Shown one piece after another: positions 10,122 to 19,195 of a stretch of DNA of 64,000 bases; position 1 is the first letter of the stretch; every line of letters begins with the position of its first letter. The stretch covers positions 1,302,001 to 1,366,000 of the forward strand of contig CP180022.1 in NCBI GenBank assembly GCA_047528285.1, read 5' to 3'. Both the position numbers and the translations under genes were made by a program. The notes beneath the pieces were generated by a model. The model was not told the DNA's origin. It saw only the letters and a list, made by a program, of their open reading frames with translations, and did not search any database. Source of the DNA: G047528285 sp047528285 (GTDB taxonomy: Bacteria; Pseudomonadota; Gammaproteobacteria; Enterobacterales; Enterobacteriaceae).

Positions 10122-10373
10122 CTCACGATAACGGTTGTATTTGAATATCCGTTAAATGAAGATATGCCTATCTTGCTACAATTAGATTTTTTGTTTAGAA
10201 CAGTTATCCTGGAATTTTGTATTAAGCAATATCGTTCTTGTGATGATGTTTCTATTCACAAGTTTCAGGCTATAAAACTTGTTCTACTATTCATGTCTCC
10301 GGATAATAGAGATATAAGGCATAGTATAGAACTGCTATATCGTCAGAACTGCAGTATTATGAGGAGCAGGTAA
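10122..10373 (+). pseudogene. zapD: Truncated zapD fossil downstream of coaE
   Basis: ZapD cross-links FtsZ filaments; E. coli has coaE-zapD-yacG in this order and direction. Here, seven bases after coaE, an open frame reads V-V-F-E-Y-P-L-N-E-D-M, matching V-L-F-E-H-P-L-N-E-K-M of ZapD, then L-D-F-L-F for I-E-F-L-I. Later D-I-R-H-S-I-E-L-L-Y-R-Q parallels E-V-R-T-E-L-L-K-E-L-D-R-Q. The codon where ATG should stand is CTC (10122), and a TAA at 10371 stops the frame after 84 codons against about 247 in E. coli. The remainder (10374-10615) is too decayed to read with confidence. Confidence 0.8.
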
Positions 10374-10615
10374 CATGGCATTGACGGTATAATTACAATA
10401 TTTGATTAAGATGAAATATCCATATGATCGTTTCAATGAATTTTTCTATTGGATAGTGTTATTTATAAAGTAAAGAGGGATTAATTACTTTGTTTGTTCT
10501 ATTAATTCAACAAGTTGAGTTATAAACTGTAAAATAAATAGTATTGAAATACTAATAAATTAGCTTTAGAAAAAGATATTAAAAATAAATCAGCTTTTAT
10601 AGGTTTTTAACTATA
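10374..10615. other. Spacer after zapD fossil
   Basis: Probably the rest of the zapD relic; a short reading R-F-N-E-F-F-Y near 10427 could be the S-L-N-G-F-Y stretch of ZapD. yacG, expected next, was not found. Confidence 0.3.
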
Positions 10616-13186
10616 TTAAAGCATTTTTTTCAGCCGATATAACCATATAAGAGCCTGGCGTGGCGATAGATTGTCAGGATTCAGCTTTTTAAGCGCTGCG
10701 ATTGCTGGTGGTATAGGCAAATTTTCCGGGTGTAATAGCGATACAGGTAACTTATTCACTTTGCTTATTGCCGTATCGTTACCTGCATTTTCTAATTTTT
10801 TAAGTTTTTTATGCGCGCAGTTGATAACTTCGCTCGGTATTCCCGCTAGCATTGCAACCGATAAGCCGTAACTTTTGTTGATAGCTCCTTCCTGAATACT
10901 GTGAAGAAATGCGATGGTGTTGTCTCCATGTTCTACCGCATCAAGATGCACGTTTACTACGCCTTTTATTTTTTTTGGCAAACTAGTTAGTTCAAGGTAG
11001 TGCGTGGCGAAAAGGGTCATGGCCTTGATGCGTTCAGCTAAAATTTTTGCACAAGCCCAGGCTAGTGATAGCCCATCATAGGTTGAGGTACCGCGGCCGA
11101 TTTCATCTATTAGCACTAGGCTCTGACATGTAGAGTTATGAAGAATATTAGCGGTTTCGGTCATCTCCACCATGAAGGTGGAGCGGTTAGAGGCTAGATC
11201 ATCGGCAGCGCCGATGCGGGTAAAGATGCGATCCACCGGTCCAATTGTAGCCAGATCAGCTGGTACAAAACTACCAATATACGCCAGCAACACGATCAGA
11301 GCAGTTTGTCGCATGTAGGTGCTTTTGCCACCCATATTAGGACCGGTAATGATTAGCATACGCCGTGTGTCGGATATTTTTATTGAATTGGCGATAAAAG
11401 GTTTTTTCAGCGTTTTTTCTAGGACAGGATGCCGTCCTGCGGTAATATGGATACCAGGTTGAAAATTTATCTTCGGACATACATAATTCAGAGTTTCTGC
11501 GCGTTCGGCTAGATTGCATAGAATATCAAGCTCTGCTAGTGCAGCGGCGCTGTTGCAAAGCTCTGCAAGATGAGGTAATAGCATGTCGAAGAGCTCTTCG
11601 TAAAGCATTTTTTCCAGTGTTAGTGCCTTACTTTTCGAAATTAGAGCTTTATCTTCGTATGATTTTAGTTCAGGAATTATATAACGTTCAGCGTTTTTCA
11701 GCGTTTGACGACGCATGTAGTGAATAGGCACCAGGTGACTTTGTCTGCGACTTACTTGAAGAAAGTAGCCGTGTACGGTGTTGAAACCTATTTTCAGTGT
11801 TTCTAATCCGGTTTTTTTCTTTTCACGTAGTTCTAAACGGTGAAGATAATCGGTCGCTCCATCTGATAGGGTACGCCATTCGTCTAGTTCGGCATTGTAT
11901 CCTTTGGCGATGACCCCGCCGTCGCGCACTAGCGCCGATGGCGACTCGGTAATAGCACGAGATAGCAAATCGTGTAGTATCTCGAATTCTCCGATCCGAT
12001 TCATCAATGGAGGCAAATAGGGATCTAATTTGCCCTTGAGCAGCGCCTGAATAGCCGGCAATTGTGCAAAGGCATTACGCATGCGCGCTAGATCGCGTGG
12101 TCGCGCCGAACGCAGTGCTACCCGAGCGAGAATTCGCTCCAAATCTCCTATCTGACGCAGTAAAGGCTGTAAATCTGCCACCTGATCCTGCAGCGCGCTA
12201 ATATTTTCCTGGCGGCTTGTAAGGATAGTGTTATTTCTTGTGGGCATGTGTAGCCAGCGTTTCAGCATTCGGCTGCCCATAGGGGTAACTGTGTGATCAA
12301 TGATTGATACCAACGTATTTTCACTGCCGCCGCAGAGATTTTTCGTTAGCTCAAGATTCCGTTGTGTCGTGGCATCCATTATAATATTATCTTTTTGATA
12401 TTCAAGGGTAATGGAACGAATGTGAGGTAGGGAGGTCATCTGGGTATCCTTGGCATATTGCAGCAGACAGCCTGCAGCGCGTAGAGCCAGATATGCTTGC
12501 TCGATACCAAAGCAAGTTAAATCGTGAGTGCCAAACTGCATGGTTAGCTGCTGATGTGCGGTGTTGAGCTCGAATTCCCATAACGGTCGGCGCCGCAGGC
12601 CGCTACGGTGTTCGATTAGTGCGATATCTTCCAGCGTTTCAGGATAGAGAATTTCTGCCGGGTTGGTACGTTGTAATTCTGCGGCCATGGCTTCATGATC
12701 TGCTGGTTCTGATATCATGAACCGGCCAGAAGTTATATCTAAAGTGGCGTAACCAAAACCTTCCTGTGACGCCCAGAGGGCGGCTAGCAGGTTATCCTGA
12801 CGTTCGTTTAGAAGGGTTTCGTCGCTTAGTGTCCCTGGTGTGATGATGCGGATAACACGACGTTCCAACAATCCTTTAGTGGTGGAATCGCCTATTTGTT
12901 CACAGATAGCGACTGATTCACCAAGTGCTACCAACTTAGCTAGATAATTTTCTGCAGCGTGATAAGGGATCCCTGACATAGGAATGGGTTTGCCAGCAGA
13001 AATTCCCCGTTTAGTGAGTGAAATATCTAGTAATTTTGCTGCGTGTTGAGCATCATCATAAAATAGTTCGTAAAAATCCCCCATCCTATAAAATAGGAGC
13101 ATATCAGAATGTTGAGCCTTTATTTTCATGTATTGCTGGATCATGGGTGTGTGTGAATTTAGGTTTTGTATATTAATTGTTGACAT
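10616..13186 (-). CDS. mutS: DNA mismatch repair protein MutS
   Basis: Recognises mispaired and looped bases and starts MutHLS repair. At 856 residues it is full length (E. coli 853). The mismatch-wedging F-Y-E is at residues 38-40 in G-D-F-Y-E-L-F. The C-terminal ABC-type ATPase shows Walker A G-P-N-M-G-G-K-S-T near residue 617, the signature region and Walker B L-V-L-I-D-E-I-G-R-G-T-S-T-Y-D-G, then F-A-T-H-Y. The helix-turn-helix end is present. It stands alone between long spacers. Retention of an apparently complete mutS is notable because many reduced symbionts lose it; mutL and mutH are not in this window. Confidence 0.97.
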   Translation of the reverse strand: MSTINIQNLNSHTPMIQQYMKIKAQHSDMLLFYRMGDFYELFYDDAQHAAKLLDISLTKRGISAGKPIPMSGIPYHAAENYLAKLVALGESVAICEQIGDSTTKGLLERRVIRIITPGTLSDETLLNERQDNLLAALWASQEGFGYATLDITSGRFMISEPADHEAMAAELQRTNPAEILYPETLEDIALIEHRSGLRRRPLWEFELNTAHQQLTMQFGTHDLTCFGIEQAYLALRAAGCLLQYAKDTQMTSLPHIRSITLEYQKDNIIMDATTQRNLELTKNLCGGSENTLVSIIDHTVTPMGSRMLKRWLHMPTRNNTILTSRQENISALQDQVADLQPLLRQIGDLERILARVALRSARPRDLARMRNAFAQLPAIQALLKGKLDPYLPPLMNRIGEFEILHDLLSRAITESPSALVRDGGVIAKGYNAELDEWRTLSDGATDYLHRLELREKKKTGLETLKIGFNTVHGYFLQVSRRQSHLVPIHYMRRQTLKNAERYIIPELKSYEDKALISKSKALTLEKMLYEELFDMLLPHLAELCNSAAALAELDILCNLAERAETLNYVCPKINFQPGIHITAGRHPVLEKTLKKPFIANSIKISDTRRMLIITGPNMGGKSTYMRQTALIVLLAYIGSFVPADLATIGPVDRIFTRIGAADDLASNRSTFMVEMTETANILHNSTCQSLVLIDEIGRGTSTYDGLSLAWACAKILAERIKAMTLFATHYLELTSLPKKIKGVVNVHLDAVEHGDNTIAFLHSIQEGAINKSYGLSVAMLAGIPSEVINCAHKKLKKLENAGNDTAISKVNKLPVSLLHPENLPIPPAIAALKKLNPDNLSPRQALIWLYRLKKML

Positions 13187-14450
13187 TTTAAATTAATCCA
13201 TTTCATTTTTAAATTTATTATAATTTTGGTTGTTATGATTAAGTATCACGATGTTTAATTAAGAATCCTTAATTTTTATCTTTTGTACTCGGGTTGGGAA
13301 AGGGGCATGTGTCACTGAATTAGTCAACATAAAAATTGTCTATCAGACGTACCTAACTTGTTTTCAGGGATCAGAAACGGAGATTTCTTTTTATCATAAG
13401 CCAGGTGGAAGAAGGGCAAACCATCTAACTAATAATCTAGGAAACTGATTATTGCCATTGTTTAAGCATGAAAAAACTGATTAAGTATCGCCAGTTTTGC
13501 TTAATTTTTATAAAATAAAAATAGAGGATATATGTTTATGGATACGGTCGTTATGTTACTTGATGTTCTATCCTTCCTATCTGCTCAAGTATAATTTTAT
13601 AAGGTGTAAAAGTTAAATTAATAGTTAATATCATACCATTTCATGAAGAAAAAAATGCTATACTCATGATTATTAGGCTTGTGACAGAATTCAATATATG
13701 CTATTTTTTTAATTAATGCTAATTAACGGGTAGCATTTTTACTTAATCCTTGCTTATTCAGAAAAGGAGTAGTAAATCAAGTTTCTTGATGATTAATAAA
13801 AAATATATTAATCAATGATTCAAATCATTCTCTGTTTTAATAACATTAATTCAAAAGTAATTCCTTATATCAGCGGTATTTCTCATTTGCAGGCTCTCTG
13901 GGCCGATCAGAACAAATAGATTGGTTTTAAATTAATTACGCGTGAAATATTAAGAATGATTTTTTGATAAAATTAATAATTTTTGCGATGGGTTTATATG
14001 TTCTGTTCAAGACATGAACTAATGTGCAACTCAATTTGGCAAATTTTTTAAATTTACCAGAAGAAGGGTACATTAAAGTTAATGTTTTAATACTATTGTA
14101 GCTATCTCTATTATTTTAGTAGAAATCATTGCTATATCATGCACTTCTTTTTATTTTAAAAAATGGTTGAGCTCCTCGATAACTCAAATGATTATCTGGA
14201 TCATCAATCACATCTCTTCTTCAGTGCAACGTAGATGCGAATATAACATCTTAATCCTCTGTGCCATAAAAAGATAATAGAATATATCAAATTTCCTCAT
14301 GAATCCGATCTTTTTGAAGGCATTCTGAGGAATGAGCAGGGAAATTAATATTAGAAATATTATTGTTTAGGCTACTCCCTTCTAAATATTCATTAGCATC
14401 ACATATTTAAAATTTTTCAGGCACCCCTCTGCAATTGATGAAATGAAAAA
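13187..14450. other. AT-rich spacer between mutS and rpmA
   Basis: 1.26 kb with no gene recognised. A hairpin with T-rich 3' flank lies near 13467-13505 (AAAACTG/CAGTTTT), and a 6-bp stem with five T at 13716-13740. Slightly higher G+C around 13290-13440 and 14180-14300 suggests fossil coding sequence. Possible pncC and obgE readings were considered there but not accepted. Confidence 0.5.
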
Positions 14451-14708
14451 TTATTCAGCAATAATTCTAACAAATTTACGCTTCTTTGGACCTTTAACTT
14501 CAAACTGGATTTTACCCCCTGTCAACGCGAACAACGTATGATCCTTGCCGCAGCCTACGTTATGCCCCGGGTGAAATCGAGTTCCACGCTGACGCACAAT
14601 GTTGCTGCCGGCTTTTACCGTTTCGCCTCCAAAACATTTAACACCTAGGCGTTTACTTTCTGAGTCGCGGCCGTTACGCGTGGAACCACCGGCCTTTTTG
14701 TGTGCCAT
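14451..14708 (-). CDS. rpmA: 50S ribosomal protein L27
   Basis: Ribosomal protein whose N-terminal tail reaches the peptidyl-transferase centre. 85 residues, the same as E. coli. The N-terminus M-A-H-K-K-A-G-G-S-T-R-N-G-R-D-S is the family signature, followed by R-Q-R-G-T-R-F-H-P-G and G-K-D-H-T-L-F-A. It lies 36 bases downstream of rplU in the usual rplU-rpmA operon. obgE, which normally follows, is missing. Confidence 0.98.
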   Translation of the reverse strand: MAHKKAGGSTRNGRDSESKRLGVKCFGGETVKAGSNIVRQRGTRFHPGHNVGCGKDHTLFALTGGKIQFEVKGPKKRKFVRIIAE

Positions 14709-14744
14709 GAGTCTATTCTTTCTCCTGTTATTTAAGCACTTGAT

Positions 14745-15059
14745 TTAAGCACTACTAATATTTGTAATTTTAACATCAGTGAACCACTGACGGTGGCCCT
14801 GATGTTTACGAAAGTGCTTACGGCGTCGAAATTTCATAATGATTACTTTATCGCTACGATCGTGAGTCATGACTATTGCGGTGATCTTACAGCTTTTTAA
14901 GAAAGGACAGCCGATCTGAATATCGTCGCCGTTAGCAATCATCATGACTTGCTCAAATTCAACAGTGTCGCCCGTTGCTATGTCTAGTTTTTCAAGACGA
15001 ACGGTTTGACCTTCCTTCACTCGGTGTTGTTTTCCACCACTTTGGAAAATCGCGTACAT
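14745..15059 (-). CDS. rplU: 50S ribosomal protein L21
   Basis: Large-subunit ribosomal protein that binds 23S rRNA. 104 residues (E. coli 103). Begins M-Y-A-I-F-Q-S-G-G-K-Q-H-R-V and ends with the basic K-F-R-R-R-K-H-F-R-K-H-Q-G-H-R-Q stretch. First gene of rplU-rpmA and divergent from ispB with a 257-base gap, the same arrangement as in E. coli. Confidence 0.98.
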   Translation of the reverse strand: MYAIFQSGGKQHRVKEGQTVRLEKLDIATGDTVEFEQVMMIANGDDIQIGCPFLKSCKITAIVMTHDRSDKVIIMKFRRRKHFRKHQGHRQWFTDVKITNISSA

Positions 15060-15316
15060 AAAAACTCCGATTTTTGCACGTTCGATTTATGATTACTTGA
15101 TACGTGCTACAAACATTTACAATATATTTACTGGATGCTACGAAAAAATCTTACTAAAAACAAGTATAGAATAGATATGTAGAGCGAAAAGACATGCGTT
15201 TTTATTTCTAATTATCTCTTATGTTTTTTTAAGTACAATCAAGTAATACCTCTTTATCAATCCGTTTCCATATGTTTTATTACACTAAACGTGTACCTAT
15301 TAAACAATAGAAAATA

Positions 15317-16288
15317 ATGAATCTTGAACATATCATAGCACTTACCGCCAAGGATATGGCGGAGATTAACATGGCGATTCGCGAGCACATGAACTCAAAG
15401 GTATCATTGATAAATGACCTTGGACATTATATAATCAGTGGGGGTGGAAAGCGTATTCGCCCAATGATCGCAGTGCTGGCGGCACAAGCCTTATATTACC
15501 AAGGGAAGCATCATATCACGGTTGCCGCATTAATTGAATTTATCCATACTGCTACGTTGTTGCATGATGATGTGGTGGACGAATCTGATATGCGTCGTGG
15601 AAAAGGGACGGCAAACGTTGTGTTTGGTAACGCCGCAAGTGTGTTAGTTGGAGATTTTATTTATACCCGAGCATTCCAAATGATGACTACTCTTGAATGT
15701 ATTCCGGTACTAAAGCTGATGTCCGAGGCGGTTAACATTATCGCTGAAGGAGAAGTTTTGCAGTTGATGAACTGCAACAATCCGGATATTACTATCGATA
15801 TTTACATGCAGGTTATCTATAGTAAAACTGCTAGGTTGTTTGAGACGGCATCGCAAGCTGCCGCTATTCTAGCCGGCGCTAATGCCTGCCAGGAATCGGC
15901 ATTGCGCGATTATGGTCGGTATCTTGGCATGGCCTTTCAATTAATCGATGATCTACTGGATTACGGTGCAAACGGAAATATCTTGGGTAAGAATATAGGT
16001 GATGACCTAAATGAAGGTAAGCCGACACTTCCATTACTGCATGCAATGTATCATGGAACGCCGAAACAATCGGCTCTGATCCGGATGGCGATCGAGAAAG
16101 GCAACGGACGCCATTTTTTAGAGTCAGTGCTGGAAACAATGTATCAGTGTAATTCTCTTCTGTACACACGCAGGTGTGCTGAAATGGAGGCTGATAAAGC
16201 AATTGCTTGTTTAGACTGCCTGTCGCCTTCTCCTTATCGCGATGCGCTAGAGGGCCTAGCCCACGTGGCGGTTCAGCGCGATTCATGA
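15317..16288 (+). CDS. ispB: Octaprenyl diphosphate synthase
   Basis: Elongates farnesyl diphosphate with isopentenyl diphosphate to the C40 side chain of ubiquinone-8 and menaquinone-8; cytosolic trans-prenyltransferase. 323 residues, identical in length to E. coli. First aspartate-rich motif L-L-H-D-D-V-V-D-E-S-D-M-R-R (D84, D85, D88) and second F-Q-L-I-D-D-L-L-D-Y (D211, D212, D215) are intact, as is G-G-K-R-I-R-P near residue 43. Divergent from rplU. Its product is the substrate of the ubiquinone pathway that also uses UbiD, encoded at 31227. Confidence 0.97.
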   Translation: MNLEHIIALTAKDMAEINMAIREHMNSKVSLINDLGHYIISGGGKRIRPMIAVLAAQALYYQGKHHITVAALIEFIHTATLLHDDVVDESDMRRGKGTANVVFGNAASVLVGDFIYTRAFQMMTTLECIPVLKLMSEAVNIIAEGEVLQLMNCNNPDITIDIYMQVIYSKTARLFETASQAAAILAGANACQESALRDYGRYLGMAFQLIDDLLDYGANGNILGKNIGDDLNEGKPTLPLLHAMYHGTPKQSALIRMAIEKGNGRHFLESVLETMYQCNSLLYTRRCAEMEADKAIACLDCLSPSPYRDALEGLAHVAVQRDS

Positions 16289-16485
16289 GCTTAATAAAAT
16301 CAACAGGTTTTTATAAATCGTTTTTTAGAAAAGTAAGCATGAATAATGGGAATTAGTAGAGAGCTTGATGTAAGTTTATCTAAAAAATTTGATGATAATT
16401 ATAATGCCTATATTTTTAATTAACTTGGTTACCGGATAAGCTGTTTTTAATCATTACTATCGAATTACCTATGCACATGCATAAA

Positions 16486-16625
16486 AAAGTCAACTGGATT
16501 CAGTAGTATCTTGACTGCCAAGCCATATTTTAAAGCGAAACATGTTTCCTTTAGATGCTGAAGCACTTCGTCTGTGATAACCTCTTTTTTTAAAACATCG
16601 TAAGTTTTTATTACGCTGATTTATA
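16486..16625 (+). pseudogene. sfsB: Possible sfsB (nlp) fossil after ispB
   Basis: In E. coli the small DNA-binding protein gene sfsB follows ispB in the same direction, then murA comes on the opposite strand. About 200 bases after ispB the plus strand reads V-N-W near 16489 (for I-D-W). In another frame it then reads A-E-A-L-R followed by two stops at the place of A-E-S-R-R-N-G-L, where GGA to TGA and TTA to TAA would account for the stops. The support is short and gapped; position and orientation carry much of the weight. Confidence 0.33.
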
Positions 16626-16899
16626 ATAACATGATCATGTTTATTGTTTATTAATCTATCTAATGTTTTCATCACGTCGTGATGGCATTAATGGTTATAT
16701 CTGTTTTGTTAGAAAAGCATTATAAATGGTAATTTGGTTTATAAGCGTTATTATTCGACGGATTAATGATTTTTTTGAGCGGCCTAGGTTTGAATAAATA
16801 CCAAGATAGAACTATATCTATAGTTCGGCGTTTGAGTGATAAATCGGAATAAATGCTTTTATGCATCATATTTTTACTCTCTTATGGCGTTAAGGCTAT

Positions 16900-17885
16900 A
16901 TTTTTTGTTTGCAGGGATTTCTATTTTACGTATTTCATTATCAGGAAACTATCGAATATAGTTCAGTCAGCGTAATAAAATGATAGGTTATGTTATTGTA
17001 GAGGCGGTTTTTCGTTCATGCGCAAGCATGTCAGGAGGTTGCTTTATTTTTAATCATACTGTAACCGTTGTTGTGTGATGGTTTATTTTAGTATAGCAAT
17101 TGTAAATTTTAAATTTTTCTTTAGTTAAGATACTTAATTTTGAAAAAAATAGCGTTCCGATGCCAACGGAACACAACTTGAGCAATGTTCTTCCGTAAGG
17201 ATCTATTTATTGTTAGTTTGATGAAACGAAAACGTCTTCAGACACTGTTTATAAATGTAAATTAAAGTGCCAGATGTTAAATGCTTATTTAAGTCCATCT
17301 TTTTTCTATAAGTTAAGATAAATATCGATTTTTTCATGCTGTATTTTAATAATATAAGAAGATAGATTATCAATATTTCTGATTTATAAATCTATTTTTA
17401 ATGTGGGTAATGTAACTAAAATTAGATTTTTGATCATATTCCTGAACACTCTGAATATTCATATGAATATATACTTCGGAAAAATGAAGTAGATAGAGAT
17501 AGTTTTTTCCATTATCATTAATTTGATAGGTATTTATTATCTTTAAAGGTTGGGGAATAGATATATGAAAAACATTATCATTGGCGCGCGATAGCGCGTA
17601 TTGCGATACCCACTGGTAATATAAAACGAAACTTTGATGTTAGTTGGCAACTCTAGTATCTGTAGTGATGTTGTTTAATATTTTTGTCAGAATTTATTTT
17701 AATGATGGGGTGTTTAACCGTTATATTTTTTGCCTAGTCGCGGCGTTTTAAATATACGGGGTATTATTTTTTCTTTATTTATCTTCCATATCTGAAAAAG
17801 TGTTCTGCATGGCGGATGCCATTCTTTGACTACGTCAGTAGTACAGTGGTTTTTGCTTTCTTCCAATCTCAAGCTTTTTAATATT
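16900..17885 (-). pseudogene. murA: Decayed UDP-GlcNAc enolpyruvyl transferase gene (murA)
   Basis: MurA catalyses the first committed step of peptidoglycan synthesis. The minus strand between the ispB/sfsB end and argF, where E. coli has murA in this orientation, carries a colinear relic. Reading down from 17880: I-K-K-L-E-I-G for V-K-T-M-R-A-S, then P-L. Near 17190, R-T-L-L-K-L-C-S-V-G-I-G stands for F-T-L-L-N-L-V-A-E-G-T-G. Continuing in the same register, T-V about 30 codons later and M-L-A-H-E-R-K-T-A-S lies at the place of V-M-A-T-D-L-R-A-S. Stops occur throughout and no start survives. I infer an old inactivated gene; alignment was by eye. Confidence 0.55.
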
Positions 17886-18178
17886 GCAAATTTCGTAATT
17901 TATCTTGATTGCGCCTTATCTTGATTTTTCTAGGATGTAAATATATTTTGTAGAGAGGATTATACTTGATGTTATCAGGTATCTTAGAATTTTTGTTGTT
18001 TTCAAGAAATTCATTAATAATAAGATTGATTGAAAATACTTAATTTCACATAGAGACAGGGTCTAATCTTGCCTTAATGGTGAAAATTTGCATCGACCAC
18101 TTTAATTTAAATATTAATGAATGTTAAAATTAATTTCAATATCATTCTTTTAACAGTATTTTTATGAAGAAACGGATA

Positions 18179-19195
18179 ATGAATCAGTTATTTCAACGAA
18201 ATTTTTTAAGGTTAATGGATTTTACTTTTGACGAAATTAATCAATTGCTAACGTTGGCTGTTGACCTGAAGCGTCAGAAGCGAACCGGTTGCGAAATACC
18301 GCGCTTGGCAGGTAAAAATATTGCGCTTATTTTTGAAAAAAAATCGACACGTACTCGTTGTTCTTTTGAAGTTGCCGCTTTTGATCAGGGTATCCGAGTG
18401 ACTTATTTAGAGCCGAGCAGAAGCCAGATAGGTTATAAAGAATCAATTAGAGATACTGCACGAGTACTTGGCAGTATGTATGATGGCATTCAATACCGCG
18501 GTTATAGCCAAGAGGTTGTCGAGACACTAGCGCGCTATGCTGGCGTACCGGTATGGAATGGTTTAACGACTGATTTCCACCCCACCCAGCTGCTAGCAGA
18601 TTTGTTGACTATGCAGGAAAATTTACCGGAAAAATCCTTTAATCAAATGAAGCTCGCTTATGTCGGGGACGCGCGTAATAATATTGGCAATACGCTGCTG
18701 GAAGCAGCGGCGCTGACTGGGATTGATTTGCGGCTAGTGGCGCCGAGAGCATGTTGGCCTGATCAGGATTTTGTAGCTCTCTTTCGCCAGAAGGCGCATA
18801 AAAATGGTGGGGAGATTTTTCTTACAGAAAAAATTGCTGCCGGTGTGAAGTCGGTAGACTTTATTTATACTGACGTATGGGTATCAATGGGTGAAGATAA
18901 AGGAGTATGGGATGAGCGAATTGCGTTGTTACAGGCTTATCAGGTCAATATGGCCATGCTGCGACAGACTGGTAATCCACAGGTAAAATTTTTGCATTGT
19001 TTACCTGCGTTTCATAATGTTCAAACTATTTTTGGAAGAGAAATATCGGAGAAATATGGGTTTTCTAACGGAATAGAAGTAACCGATGAGGTGTTTGAAT
19101 CTTCACATAGTCTGGTGTTTAATCAAGCGGAAAATCGTTTACATACGATTAAAGCCGTACTGGTGGCAACGCTAGCTAATTCGTTAGCCGCTTAG
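18179..19195 (+). CDS. argI: Ornithine carbamoyltransferase
   Basis: Makes citrulline from ornithine and carbamoyl phosphate, the sixth step of arginine synthesis; soluble trimer. 338 residues from the chosen ATG (E. coli ArgI 334). Carbamoyl-phosphate motif S-T-R-T-R at residues 56-60, H-P-T-Q, D-V-W-V-S-M-G and the catalytic-cysteine motif H-C-L-P near residue 273 are present. The start at 18179 (M-N-Q-L-F-Q-R-N-F-L) fits the E. coli N-terminus; the upstream ATG at 18164 would add five residues. ArgF and ArgI paralogues cannot be told apart here. No other arginine gene is in the window. It begins close to the expected 5' end of the murA relic. Confidence 0.95.
   Translation: MNQLFQRNFLRLMDFTFDEINQLLTLAVDLKRQKRTGCEIPRLAGKNIALIFEKKSTRTRCSFEVAAFDQGIRVTYLEPSRSQIGYKESIRDTARVLGSMYDGIQYRGYSQEVVETLARYAGVPVWNGLTTDFHPTQLLADLLTMQENLPEKSFNQMKLAYVGDARNNIGNTLLEAAALTGIDLRLVAPRACWPDQDFVALFRQKAHKNGGEIFLTEKIAAGVKSVDFIYTDVWVSMGEDKGVWDERIALLQAYQVNMAMLRQTGNPQVKFLHCLPAFHNVQTIFGREISEKYGFSNGIEVTDEVFESSHSLVFNQAENRLHTIKAVLVATLANSLAA

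Noticed and set aside
13280..13440. Possible pncC (cinA) fossil divergent from mutS
   Set aside because: A few bases and residues fit (for example G-A-x-V-T) and the position suits Yersinia-like gene order, but the match needs several gaps.
14110..14300. Possible obgE C-terminal fossil after rpmA
   Set aside because: An acidic-looking stretch and a short basic end fit loosely, but yhbE and most of obgE would have to be deleted, and the reading has low information.
17575..17700. Plus-strand reading I-I-I-G-A-R resembling the MurA C-T-I-G-A-R motif
   Set aside because: It needs gaps and is on the wrong strand relative to the better, colinear minus-strand murA relic and to E. coli synteny. It is a useful warning about chance matches.
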